The notes under the pieces were generated by a model. That model was given only the letters and a program-made list of their open reading frames with translations, ran no database searches and had not been told where the DNA came from. Below, in pieces: positions 12,661 to 18,943 of a stretch of DNA of 18,943 bases. The DNA lies in the NCBI GenBank assembly GCA_024641895.1, contig JAHECE010000020.1, forward strand, positions 1-18,943, in the 5' to 3' direction. The position numbers were made by a program, and so were the translations under genes. Position 1 is the first letter of the stretch; the number at the start of each line of letters is the position of its first letter. The DNA comes from Actinomycetales bacterium (GTDB lineage: Bacteria; Actinomycetota; Actinomycetes; Actinomycetales; JAHECE01).

Positions 12661-14526
12661 TCAGACCTGAGCGCGACTCGCCTCGAGCTCGCGGATGAGC
12701 GTCTCCGCGTCGTACGGGCCGACGTGCCGCCTCGTGCCGACGAAGAACGTCGGCGTCCCCCGGGCGCCGCTCGCCTCGGCGCCCGCGACGTCGGCCCTGA
12801 TGCGCCCGGCGTGCACGCGCTCGTCGATCTCCCGGAGGAATCGCTCGACGTCGAGCCCGATGTCGCCCGCGTACCCGGCCAGTTCCGTGAGCTCGAGCGC
12901 ATCCTGGTGCTCGAAGAGGCGATCGTGCATGGCCCAGAACCGCCCTTGGGCTCCGGCCGCCTCGGCGGCGGCCGCCGCGAGCTCGGCATGGGGGTGGACG
13001 TCGGGCAGCGGAAGGTGGCGCAGGACGTAGCGCAGGTCGTCGCCGAAGTGGTCGCGCACCTGCCTCGCGACCCCCGTCGCCCGCGCACAGAAGGGGCACT
13101 CGAAGTCGGCGTACTCGACGAGCGTGAGCGGGGCTCCCGCAGGTCCGAGGATGTGGTCGCGGCCGGCGTCGACCTCGTCGGCGAGCACGGTGGGCAGTCC
13201 GGCGGACGTCTCGCCGCGCAGCACGGCAGCGAGTCGGAAGACGACCCAGCCGAGCGCCGTGGCCAGAACGAGGGCGATCAGGACCCCCACCGTCGCCTGG
13301 TCGCGCAGGTCCTGGCTCGGGAAGGCCAGCCCGATGATGAGGAGCGAGACGGTGAAGCCGATGCCCGCGAGGGTCGCGCCACCCAAGAGGTGACCCGGCC
13401 CGACCCCTTGTGGCAGTTCTCCCAGCCTGAGACGGACGCCGGCGTAGGTGCCGGCGCAGATCCCGATGACCTTTCCTCCGACCAGGCCCAGGACGACACC
13501 CCAGGTGACAGGTGAGCGCAGGGCGTCGCCGAGCATGCCTCCGCGGAGGTCCACCCCGGCGTTGGCCAGGGCGAAGAGCGGCACGATGACGTACCCCGCC
13601 CAGGGCAGCAGGATCATCTGCAGCCGCTCGTTCACCGGCACGGCGCGCGCCAGTGCCTCCTGCGCGGAGCGACCCACCTCGGCGAGGGGGGACTGCCGGA
13701 ACGCGGTGAACCGCCGCGCGGCGCCCTCGACGTCTGCTCGGCGAGGGGCGTACGACGGAATGAGCAGACCCGCGGACATGCCCGCGATCGAGGCGTGCAG
13801 GCCGGACTCGACCGTCGCCACCCACAGCACGAGCATCACGGCCACGTACGGCCAGGTTCGCCACACCCCGAGCCTGCCGAGGAGTGCGAGCGCGGCGGCG
13901 GCGCCCAGCGCGGCCCCCAGGGCCCCGGGGACGATCTCCTCGGAGTACACCGCGCCGATGACGGTCACCGCGACGAGGTCGTCGAAGACCATGAGGGTGA
14001 GCAGGAAGACCCGCAGCTGCGTCGACGTCGCCGGCCCGACGAGCGCGAGGGTGCCGAGCAGGAAGGCGGTGTCGCTGCCGATCACGGCTCCCCACCCCTG
14101 GGCGGCCTCACCTGCGGGGTTGACCGCCAGGTACAGCAGCGCCGGCACGACCAGGCCGCCGACGCCCGCAAGGACGGGCAGGACGACCCGCCGGCGTTCC
14201 GTCAGCTCGCCGACGGACAGGTCGCGGCGTACCTCGAGGCCGATGACGAGGAAGAACACGGCCATGAGGCCGTCATTGATCCAGTGACTCAGGTGCATCG
14301 AGAGCTCGAACGAGCCCAGGGCGATCGACGCCTCGGTGTGCCAGAGAGCCTCATAGGAGGCCGACCAGGCGGAGTTCGACCAGCAGAGCGCGAGCGCCGT
14401 GGCTGCGACCAGGAGCGTGGCACTGCCGGACTCCGTGCGAAGGAAGCGACGCAGGGGAGCGGACAGCTGGCCGACGAGCTGAAGTCGCCTGGTCTGCCCG
14501 GGCGCCGGGAGCGCGTCGGCCGTCAC
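12661..14526 (-). CDS. nhaA: NhaA-type Na+/H+ antiporter with C-terminal DsbA-like thioredoxin domain
   Basis: A 621-residue fusion. Residues 30-438 form the NhaA transporter, with HWINDGLMAVFFLVIGLEVRRD (81-102, given in parts by its conserved DG and GLE), IGSDTAF with Asp152, and the ion-binding pair Asp182-Asp183 in VFDDLVAV. Lys352 in GGKVIG completes the conserved residues. Residues about 445-621 form a DsbA/thioredoxin domain with CPFC (477-480) and cis-Pro in GTPTFFVG (590-597). NhaA exchanges Na+ for H+ across the cytoplasmic membrane. With both NhaA termini inside, the thioredoxin domain should be cytoplasmic. GTG 14526 is chosen as start; TAGCCT lies seven bases upstream and no Shine-Dalgarno is seen. 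It converges with the fused regulator across a 52-base gap that shows no clear terminator. The same fusion is known in other actinobacteria, but its purpose is not. Confidence 0.93.
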   Translation of the reverse strand: MTADALPAPGQTRRLQLVGQLSAPLRRFLRTESGSATLLVAATALALCWSNSAWSASYEALWHTEASIALGSFELSMHLSHWINDGLMAVFFLVIGLEVRRDLSVGELTERRRVVLPVLAGVGGLVVPALLYLAVNPAGEAAQGWGAVIGSDTAFLLGTLALVGPATSTQLRVFLLTLMVFDDLVAVTVIGAVYSEEIVPGALGAALGAAAALALLGRLGVWRTWPYVAVMLVLWVATVESGLHASIAGMSAGLLIPSYAPRRADVEGAARRFTAFRQSPLAEVGRSAQEALARAVPVNERLQMILLPWAGYVIVPLFALANAGVDLRGGMLGDALRSPVTWGVVLGLVGGKVIGICAGTYAGVRLRLGELPQGVGPGHLLGGATLAGIGFTVSLLIIGLAFPSQDLRDQATVGVLIALVLATALGWVVFRLAAVLRGETSAGLPTVLADEVDAGRDHILGPAGAPLTLVEYADFECPFCARATGVARQVRDHFGDDLRYVLRHLPLPDVHPHAELAAAAAEAAGAQGRFWAMHDRLFEHQDALELTELAGYAGDIGLDVERFLREIDERVHAGRIRADVAGAEASGARGTPTFFVGTRRHVGPYDAETLIRELEASRAQV

Positions 14527-14533
14527 CCGCTAC

Positions 14534-14539
14534 AGGCTA
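14534..14539 (-). promoter_or_regulatory. Leaderless -10 element of the nhaA fusion gene
   Basis: On the minus strand TAGCCT (14539-14534) is followed by seven bases and the GTG at 14526. This is one base further than the other leaderless promoters of the window. Confidence 0.5.
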
Positions 14540-14742
14540 GCCGGGGCGGGTCCGCCGTCCGCCCTCGCGGCGGAGCGGGCTTCTCACGGCTGGCGGCAGG
14601 CCGGTCGCCGCTGCGGCGGGCCACGGAGCGGCCTCTGCCTCACTCGTGCGTCTCACTCCTCGCGATCCTCGCGAGGGTACGGCCGACGCAGTGGCGCGAT
14701 GTCGGACGAGTGAGTCGGTCGAGATCGCCCTGACGGGCCGGT

Positions 14743-14771
14743 TTGGTCGGCCCCACGCGCTCCGGTAGACT
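14743..14771 (+). promoter_or_regulatory. Promoter of the tRNA-Gln/tRNA-Glu unit
   Basis: TTGGTC (14743-14748), a 17-base spacer and TAGACT (14766-14771) form a good sigma-70-like promoter. Transcription would begin near 14778, about 63 bases before tRNA-Gln. The 215 bases between this promoter and the nhaA start contain no gene or motif that I could recognise. Confidence 0.75.
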
Positions 14772-14791
14772 CGTTGGCCGGTAGTTCGCCC

Positions 14792-14823
14792 CGCGTGACC
14801 AGCGGTTTTGCGCTGGTGACGCG
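14792..14823 (+). other. Hairpin in the tRNA precursor leader
   Basis: CGCGTGACCAGCG (14792-14804) pairs with CGCTGGTGACGCG (14811-14823) except for one G-G mismatch, with loop GTTTTG. It lies between the promoter and the tRNA-Gln 5' end. It may be an RNase processing site in the 5' leader; its function is inferred. Confidence 0.55.
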
Positions 14824-14840
14824 GCGGTCGGAATACCCCA

Positions 14841-14912
14841 TGGGGTATGGTGTAATTGGCAGCACGACTGATTCTGGTTCAGTTAGTCTAGGTTCGAGTC
14901 CTGGTACCCCAG
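14841..14912 (+). tRNA. tRNA-Gln (anticodon CTG)
   Basis: A 72-base cloverleaf. The acceptor TGGGGTA (14841-14847) pairs with TACCCCA (14905-14911), with discriminator G at 14912. The anticodon arm ACTGA/TCAGT encloses TTCTGGT, giving anticodon CTG, which reads CAG. The T-arm has TTCGAGT. CCA is not encoded. A weak U-A first pair and G73 are typical of glutamine tRNAs. Confidence 0.96.
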
Positions 14913-14950
14913 CGCCTTGTGCGTGTGGAAGAGACCCTCCCGGAGTCCGG

Positions 14951-14956
14951 TAGGCT
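14951..14956 (+). promoter_or_regulatory. Possible second -10 element before tRNA-Glu
   Basis: TAGGCT lies 22 bases upstream of tRNA-Glu in the same GTCCGGTAG-CTC context as the upstream tRNA promoter. It has no good -35, so tRNA-Glu may be transcribed both from here and from the upstream promoter. Confidence 0.4.
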
Positions 14957-14977
14957 CTCCCGCGGCGTAAGACAGAT

Positions 14978-15050
14978 GGCCCCGTCGTCTAGCGGCCTAG
15001 GACACCGCCCTCTCAAGGCGGCGGCGCCGGTTCGAATCCGGTCGGGGCTA
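14978..15050 (+). tRNA. tRNA-Glu (anticodon CTC)
   Basis: A 73-base cloverleaf. The acceptor GGCCCCG (14978-14984) pairs with CGGGGCT (15043-15049), the first pair being G-U, with discriminator A at 15050. The anticodon stem CCGCC/GGCGG encloses CTCTCAA, giving anticodon CTC, which reads GAG. The T-loop is TTCGAAT. CCA is not encoded. It lies 65 bases after tRNA-Gln and seven bases before a strong terminator. Confidence 0.96.
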
Positions 15051-15056
15051 CATCAT

Positions 15057-15092
15057 CGAAGGCCCCCACTCCTCGCGGAGTGGGGGCCTTCG
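15057..15092. terminator. Strong 16-bp hairpin terminator between tRNA-Glu and ndgR
   Basis: A perfect 16-bp stem runs from 15057-15072 to 15077-15092 (core AAGGCCCCCACTCC / GGAGTGGGGGCCTT) with the tetraloop TCGC. It ends the tRNA unit on the plus strand. It also lies 50 bases past the ndgR stop, so it probably serves both strands. Confidence 0.9.
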
Positions 15093-15141
15093 GCGTTGCT
15101 GAGCAGGGCTGCGGCGTGCGAGAGGGTGCGGCGCGCGGCCG

Positions 15142-15861
15142 TCAGTCCTCGGTGCGGCGCATGACGTCGGAGAGCCGGTTGGCGGCGCTGACCACGGCGG
15201 CGGCGTGCAGGCGGCCCGGCTGGCGGGTCATCCTCTCGGCCGGGCCCGATACCGAGACGGCGGCGACCACCCGGCCCGAGGGGCCGCGCACGGGAGCCGA
15301 GACCGAGGCGACCCCGGGCTCGCGCTCGCCGACCGACTGGGCCCAGCCGCGCCGCCGGACGCCGGACAGGACGGTCGCGGTGAACTTCGCGCCGTGCAGT
15401 CCGCGGTGCAGCCGCTCAGGCTCCTCCCAGGCGAGCAGGACCTGGGCCGCGGAGCCGGCGCTCATCGTCAGCGCGGCGCCCACGGGGATCGAGTCCCGCA
15501 GGCCGACCGGCCGCTCGGCCGCGGCAACGCAGATCCGCTGCTCGCCCTGGCGACGGTAGAGCTGGGCGCTCTCCGAGGTGTGGTCGCGCAACGCGGTCAG
15601 GACCGGCCCGGCGGCGGCGAGCAGTCGATCCTCGCCCGCGGCGGCCGCCAGCTCGGCCAGTCGCGGTCCTAGGATGAACCTGCCCTGGAGGTCGCGGCCG
15701 ACCAGGCGGTGGTGCTCCAGGGCGACCGCAAGGCGGTGCGCCGTCGGGCGGGCGAGGTGGGTGGCGGCGACGAGCTGCGCCAGGGTTGCGGGTCCTGCTT
15801 CTAGCGCACTCAGGACGATTGCGGCCTTGTCCAGAACGCCGACTCCGCTAGAGTTGTCCAT
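15142..15861 (-). CDS. ndgR: IclR-family transcriptional regulator, NdgR/LtbR/AreB type
   Basis: A 239-residue DNA-binding regulator. The N-terminal winged helix-turn-helix (about 8-65) contains LAQLVAATHLARPTAHRLAVAL-type helices. The C-terminal IclR effector-binding domain (about 75-235) contains SAQLYRRQGEQRICVAAAER and GWAQSVGEREPGVASVSAPV. Both match the very conserved actinobacterial NdgR (Streptomyces), AreB (S. clavuligerus) and LtbR (Corynebacterium) group, which controls leuCD and related amino-acid genes. It is divergent from leuC with an 89-base gap. The ATG at 15861 lies six bases after CAATAT, with TTGCGT 17 bases further upstream, so the mRNA should be leaderless. A palindrome covers this promoter, which suggests autoregulation. 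Assignment is strong because sequence and neighbourhood agree. Confidence 0.94.
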   Translation of the reverse strand: MDNSSGVGVLDKAAIVLSALEAGPATLAQLVAATHLARPTAHRLAVALEHHRLVGRDLQGRFILGPRLAELAAAAGEDRLLAAAGPVLTALRDHTSESAQLYRRQGEQRICVAAAERPVGLRDSIPVGAALTMSAGSAAQVLLAWEEPERLHRGLHGAKFTATVLSGVRRRGWAQSVGEREPGVASVSAPVRGPSGRVVAAVSVSGPAERMTRQPGRLHAAAVVSAANRLSDVMRRTED

Positions 15862-15867
15862 AAGTCG

Positions 15868-15896
15868 ATATTGCCGTCTCGAAGGCTGAGACGCAA
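15868..15896 (-). promoter_or_regulatory. ndgR promoter overlapped by a palindromic operator candidate
   Basis: On the minus strand TTGCGT (15896-15891), a 17-base spacer and CAATAT (15873-15868) form the ndgR promoter, six bases before its ATG. On the plus strand TTGCCGTCTC (15871-15880) and GAGACGCAA (15888-15896) form an inverted repeat around a 7-base centre, with one extra C in the left arm. Its arms cover the -35 and the edge of the -10, an ideal site for repression. It is also 55 bases before leuC and is the best candidate for the NdgR site; the leuC promoter itself is not clear. Confidence 0.65.
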
Positions 15897-15950
15897 CCGT
15901 GCGTCGCCCGGAACGGACCGGGTGGCGGCTGCGCGAAGAGGTGAGCGGAC

Positions 15951-17375
15951 ATGGCCGGCACGTTGGCGGAGAAGGTCTGGCACGACCACGTAGTGCGCGA
16001 AGGGCATGACGGCGCGCCTGATCTCCTCTATATCGATCTCCACCTCGTGCACGAGGTGACGAGCCCTCAGGCGTTCGAGGGCCTGCGGCTGGCGGGGCGT
16101 CCCGTCCGCCGCCCGGACCTCACGCTGGCGACCGAGGACCACAACACCCCGACCCTCGACATCGATCGTCCCATCGCGGACGAGACGAGCCGGACCCAGA
16201 TCCAGACCCTGCGCAACAACGCCGCCGAGTTCGGCGTGCGGATCCACTCCCTCGGCGATGCCGACCAGGGCATCGTGCACGTCGTCGGCCCGCAGCTGGG
16301 CCTGACGATGCCGGGCCTGACGGTGGTGTGCGGCGACTCGCACACCTCCACGCACGGCGCTTTCGGCGCGCTGGCCTTCGGTATCGGCACCAGCGAGGTT
16401 GAGCACGTGCTCGCCACCCAGACGCTGCCGCTCGCGCCGTTCAAGACGATGGCCGTCACCGTCGACGGCACGCTGCCGCCAGGCTCGACCGCGAAGGACA
16501 TCATCCTCGCGATCATCGCCAAGATCGGCACCGGCGGCGGCCAGGGCTACGTCCTGGAGTACCGCGGCGAGGCCATCCGCACCCTCTCGATGGAGGCGCG
16601 GATGACGATCTGCAACATGTCGATCGAAGCCGGCGCGCGGGCCGGGATGATCGCCCCCGACGAGACGACGTTCGAGTACCTCAAGGGTCGTCCGCACGCG
16701 CCCGAGGGCGAGGACTGGGACGCCGCTGTCGAGTACTGGAAGACGCTGCGCAGCGACGACGACGCGACGTTCGACACCGAGGTCGTGCTCAACGCCTCGG
16801 ACCTCGAGCCGTTCGTCACGTGGGGCACGAACCCCGGCCAGGGCCTGCCGCTGTCGGCATCTGTTCCGGTGCCGGAGCTGATCGCGGACGAGACCGAGCG
16901 GCACGCCGCCGAGCGGGCGATCGAGTACATGGGCCTGACCCCGGGTGCGCCGCTGCGCGACATCGCCGTCGACACCGTGTTCATCGGCTCCTGCACCAAC
17001 GGCCGTATGGAAGACCTTCGTGCTGTCGCGGAGATCATCAAGGGCAAGAAGAAGGCGGACTCGGTCCGGGTGCTCGTCGTGCCGGGCTCGGCCCGCGTCC
17101 GGCTGCAGGCCGAGGCAGAGGGGCTCGACCAGGTGTTCCTGGACTTCGGTGCCGAGTGGCGTAACGCCGGCTGCTCGATGTGCCTGGGCATGAACCCGGA
17201 CCAGCTGGTTCCTCAGGAGCGCAGCGCGTCGACGTCGAACCGCAACTTCGAGGGCCGCCAGGGCCGCGGCGGGCGTACCCACCTCGTCTCGCCCCTGGTC
17301 GCCGCTGCGACAGCGATCCGCGGCACGCTGTCCTCGCCCGCCGACCTGCAGACCGCCGACTCCGCCGCCAGCTGA
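15951..17375 (+). CDS. leuC: 3-isopropylmalate dehydratase large subunit
   Basis: A 474-residue aconitase-family protein that, with LeuD, isomerises 2-isopropylmalate to 3-isopropylmalate in leucine biosynthesis. The [4Fe-4S] ligands are Cys348 in GSCTNGR, and Cys408 and Cys411 in GCSMCLGMNPD. Substrate-site motifs LYIDLHLVHEVTSPQAF, ATEDHN and GDSHTSTHGAFGALAFGIGTSEVEH are intact, and the length is normal. GAGGTGAG begins about 13 bases before the ATG, giving a ribosome-binding site at slightly long spacing. It is divergent from ndgR and followed by leuD after 26 bases, so the pair is an operon under probable NdgR control. Confidence 0.98.
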   Translation: MAGTLAEKVWHDHVVREGHDGAPDLLYIDLHLVHEVTSPQAFEGLRLAGRPVRRPDLTLATEDHNTPTLDIDRPIADETSRTQIQTLRNNAAEFGVRIHSLGDADQGIVHVVGPQLGLTMPGLTVVCGDSHTSTHGAFGALAFGIGTSEVEHVLATQTLPLAPFKTMAVTVDGTLPPGSTAKDIILAIIAKIGTGGGQGYVLEYRGEAIRTLSMEARMTICNMSIEAGARAGMIAPDETTFEYLKGRPHAPEGEDWDAAVEYWKTLRSDDDATFDTEVVLNASDLEPFVTWGTNPGQGLPLSASVPVPELIADETERHAAERAIEYMGLTPGAPLRDIAVDTVFIGSCTNGRMEDLRAVAEIIKGKKKADSVRVLVVPGSARVRLQAEAEGLDQVFLDFGAEWRNAGCSMCLGMNPDQLVPQERSASTSNRNFEGRQGRGGRTHLVSPLVAAATAIRGTLSSPADLQTADSAAS

Positions 17376-17401
17376 GCGACCCACCCGAGGAGAGACAGAC
17401 G

Positions 17402-18070
17402 ATGGAAGCGTTCACCACGCACACCGGAATCGGTGTCCCGCTGCGTCGCAGCAACGTGGACACCGACCAGATCATCCCGGCGGTCTACCTCAAGCGCGTC
17501 ACCCGCACGGGCTTCGAGGACACCCTCTTCGCTGCCTGGCGGGGCAATCCCGACTTCGTGCTCAACCAGCCCGCGTACGCGAGCGGCTCCGTGCTCGTGG
17601 CCGGCCCCGACTTCGGGACCGGCTCCTCCCGCGAGCACGCCGTCTGGGCCCTCAAGGACTACGGCTTCCGAGCAGTCTTGGCCTCACGGTTCGCCGACAT
17701 CTTCCGTGGCAACTCCGGCAAGCAGGGCCTGCTCGCGGCCCAGCTGGCGCAGGCGGACATCGAGCTGATCTGGAAGGCTCTGGAGGCTTCGCCCGGCACG
17801 GAGATCACGGTCGACCTGGTCAAGCGTGAGGTCGTGTGCGGCGACATCGTCGCCTCGTTCCAGATCGACGACTACACCCGGTGGCGTCTGCTCGAAGGTC
17901 TCGACGACATCGGCCTGACCCTCAACCACGCCGACGAGATCGCCGCGTTCGAGGAGTCTCGCGCCGCGTGGCGGCCCAAGACTCTGCCGGCCAAGCATCT
18001 GCCGCCGGTGGCGATCAAGGCGGCGCGGCCCGTGAGCGTCCCGATCCACAGCCAGGCACCGCTCTCCTGA
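17402..18070 (+). CDS. leuD: 3-isopropylmalate dehydratase small subunit
   Basis: A 222-residue swivel-domain partner of LeuC. It shows the family motifs RRSNVDTDQIIPAVYLKRV near the N-terminus, DFGTGSSREHAVWALKDYGF (the substrate-binding loop), SRFADIF and the NSGKQGLL helix. Length is slightly above the usual ~200 residues because of a C-terminal tail after KTLPAKHLPP. AGGAGAG lies seven bases before the ATG. The 26-base gap to leuC has no terminator, so the subunits are co-transcribed. No terminator of note follows; murA has its own -10-like element. Confidence 0.98.
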   Translation: MEAFTTHTGIGVPLRRSNVDTDQIIPAVYLKRVTRTGFEDTLFAAWRGNPDFVLNQPAYASGSVLVAGPDFGTGSSREHAVWALKDYGFRAVLASRFADIFRGNSGKQGLLAAQLAQADIELIWKALEASPGTEITVDLVKREVVCGDIVASFQIDDYTRWRLLEGLDDIGLTLNHADEIAAFEESRAAWRPKTLPAKHLPPVAIKAARPVSVPIHSQAPLS

Positions 18071-18154
18071 TCGGTGTGCTTCGAGGGCGGTGCCGGCGCA
18101 GGTCCGGCTTGCCCCCGCGGGCGCTGATCTGCCCGTGGTCGGCGGCACGCGGCC

Positions 18155-18188
18155 TATCCTGACCGGTGGCCCCGTCTGCGGGGACCAC
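18155..18188 (+). promoter_or_regulatory. Putative murA -10 element followed by a leader hairpin
   Basis: TATCCT (18155-18160) would start transcription near 18167. A hairpin starts at that point: GTGGCCCCG (18166-18174) pairs with CGGGGACCAC (18179-18188) with one bulged A and loop TCTG. The leader then runs about 23 bases to the murA ATG. A -35 hexamer is not clear. The rest of the 141-base leuD-murA gap shows nothing further. Confidence 0.5.
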
Positions 18189-18211
18189 GTTCAACGGCGA
18201 CGAGGTGAGTG

Positions 18212-18943
18212 ATGAGCGATCTGCTGAGGGTCCACGGCGGGACGCCACTGTCCGGTGAGATCACCGTGCGCGGGGCGAAGAACTTCGTCTCCAAGGCCAT
18301 GGTCGCGGCGCTGCTGGGTGAGGAGCCCAGCGAGCTGCGAAACGTCCCGCAGATCCGTGACGTCGCCGTCGTCTCCGACCTGCTGTCGCTGCACGGTGTC
18401 TCCGTCGAGATGGATGCTGCGGGCGGGGTGCTCAAGCTCGACCCGCGCAACGTGGAGTCTGCCCACGTCGCCGACATCGGGGTGCACGCGGGCTCGAGCC
18501 GGATCCCCATCCTGTTCTGCGGACCGCTGGTGCACCGCCTCGGCGAGGCGTTCATCCCGGATCTCGGCGGCTGCCGCATCGGTGACCGGCCGATCAACTA
18601 CCACCTCGACATCCTGCGCAAGTTCGGCGCCCACGTCGACAAGATGGAGCAGGGCATCCGGATCACGGCGCCCGACGGCATGCGCGGTACCAAGATCGAG
18701 CTGCCCTACCCGAGTGTCGGCGCCACGGAACAGACGCTGCTCACCGCGGTCCGCGCCCAGGGCATCACGGAGCTGCGCGGCGCGGCCATCGAGCCCGAGA
18801 TCATGGACCTGATCGCGGTGCTCCAGAAGATGGGCGCGATCATCTCGGTCGACATCGACCGGGTCATCCGGATCGAGGGCGTCGAGCGGCTCCACGGGTA
18901 TCGCCACACCGCGTTGCCGGACCGTATCGAGGCGGCCTCCTGG
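18212..18943 (+). CDS. murA: UDP-N-acetylglucosamine 1-carboxyvinyltransferase, N-terminal 244 residues (partial)
   Basis: The open frame runs off the right edge. MurA transfers enolpyruvate from PEP to UDP-GlcNAc, the first committed step of peptidoglycan synthesis in the cytosol. Visible signatures are VRGAKN (19-24, with Lys23 in the place of the E. coli Lys22) and SSRIPILFCGPL (95-106). The active-site loop is PDLGGCRIGDRPINYH (116-131), with Cys121 at the position of E. coli Cys115. PSVGATEQTLL, EPEIMDL and LPDRIEAAS follow. ATG 18212 is preferred over the adjacent in-frame GTG at 18209 because GAGG (18202-18205) then has a six-base spacing. The cysteine contrasts with the aspartate of Mycobacterium tuberculosis MurA. 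Confidence 0.96.
   Translation, partial: MSDLLRVHGGTPLSGEITVRGAKNFVSKAMVAALLGEEPSELRNVPQIRDVAVVSDLLSLHGVSVEMDAAGGVLKLDPRNVESAHVADIGVHAGSSRIPILFCGPLVHRLGEAFIPDLGGCRIGDRPINYHLDILRKFGAHVDKMEQGIRITAPDGMRGTKIELPYPSVGATEQTLLTAVRAQGITELRGAAIEPEIMDLIAVLQKMGAIISVDIDRVIRIEGVERLHGYRHTALPDRIEAASW

Noticed and set aside
10884..13088. 734-codon minus-strand frame antisense to the fused regulator
   Set aside because: Composition is that of a shadow frame, and it crosses two well-supported genes.
14653..14865. 70-codon minus-strand frame overlapping the tRNA promoter and tRNA-Gln
   Set aside because: It runs through a clear tRNA and its promoter and has no coding character.

Overview
This is high-GC DNA dense with long antisense reading frames. 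It looks like an actinobacterial chromosome, most likely Micrococcales and perhaps Cellulomonadaceae. That placement is inferred from base composition, the protein sequences and the gene order FAH hydrolase-gltX ... tRNA-Gln-tRNA-Glu-ndgR-leuC-leuD-murA. No phage, insertion sequence, CRISPR array or rRNA was seen.

Layout. (1) 1-375 (minus): the 5' end of a beta-propeller glycoside hydrolase that runs off the left edge. (2) 376-1060: a long non-coding gap with a short GC-rich tandem repeat and one hairpin. (3) 1061-4725 (minus): a two-gene unit, a polytopic DUF418/DUF1624-like membrane protein overlapping by 4 bases a DUF3516-type DEAD/DEAH helicase. (4) 4909-8231 (plus): a SAM methyltransferase, a fumarylacetoacetate-hydrolase-family protein and glutamyl-tRNA synthetase. 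Each has its own apparently leaderless promoter. (5) 8311-14526: an accessory block with a solitary UBP-type zinc finger protein, a large cytosolic hybrid histidine kinase (REC-PAS-PAS-HisKA-HATPase), a response regulator fused to glutaredoxin-like and thioredoxin-reductase-like domains, and, convergent to them, an NhaA antiporter fused to a DsbA-like thioredoxin domain. (6) 14743-15092: a tRNA-Gln(CTG)/tRNA-Glu(CTC) pair with promoter, leader hairpin and a strong terminator. (7) 15142-18070: an NdgR/LtbR-type IclR regulator divergent from leuCD, with a palindrome lying exactly across the ndgR -35 and -10. (8) 18212-18943: the 5' part of murA, running off the right edge.

How the genes fit together. 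GluRS and the two tRNAs supply Glu-tRNA and, by established actinobacterial biology, mischarged Glu-tRNA(Gln) for amidation. NdgR controls the isopropylmalate isomerase LeuCD of leucine synthesis. MurA starts peptidoglycan precursor synthesis. Block 5 is the least understood part. The kinase and the fused regulator form a two-component pair whose output domain resembles an FAD/NADPH oxidoreductase but has no CxxC pair, so the usual name 'thioredoxin reductase' is not supported by its sequence. With the zinc finger protein and the NhaA-thioredoxin fusion next to it, this block is the best candidate for an uncharacterised signalling/redox/ion-homeostasis system in the window.

A second theme is promoter architecture. 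Four plus-or-minus-strand genes have TAnnnT exactly six bases before the start codon, a fifth (ndgR) has CAATAT at the same distance, and nhaA has TAGCCT seven bases before its start. This is the signature of leaderless transcription.
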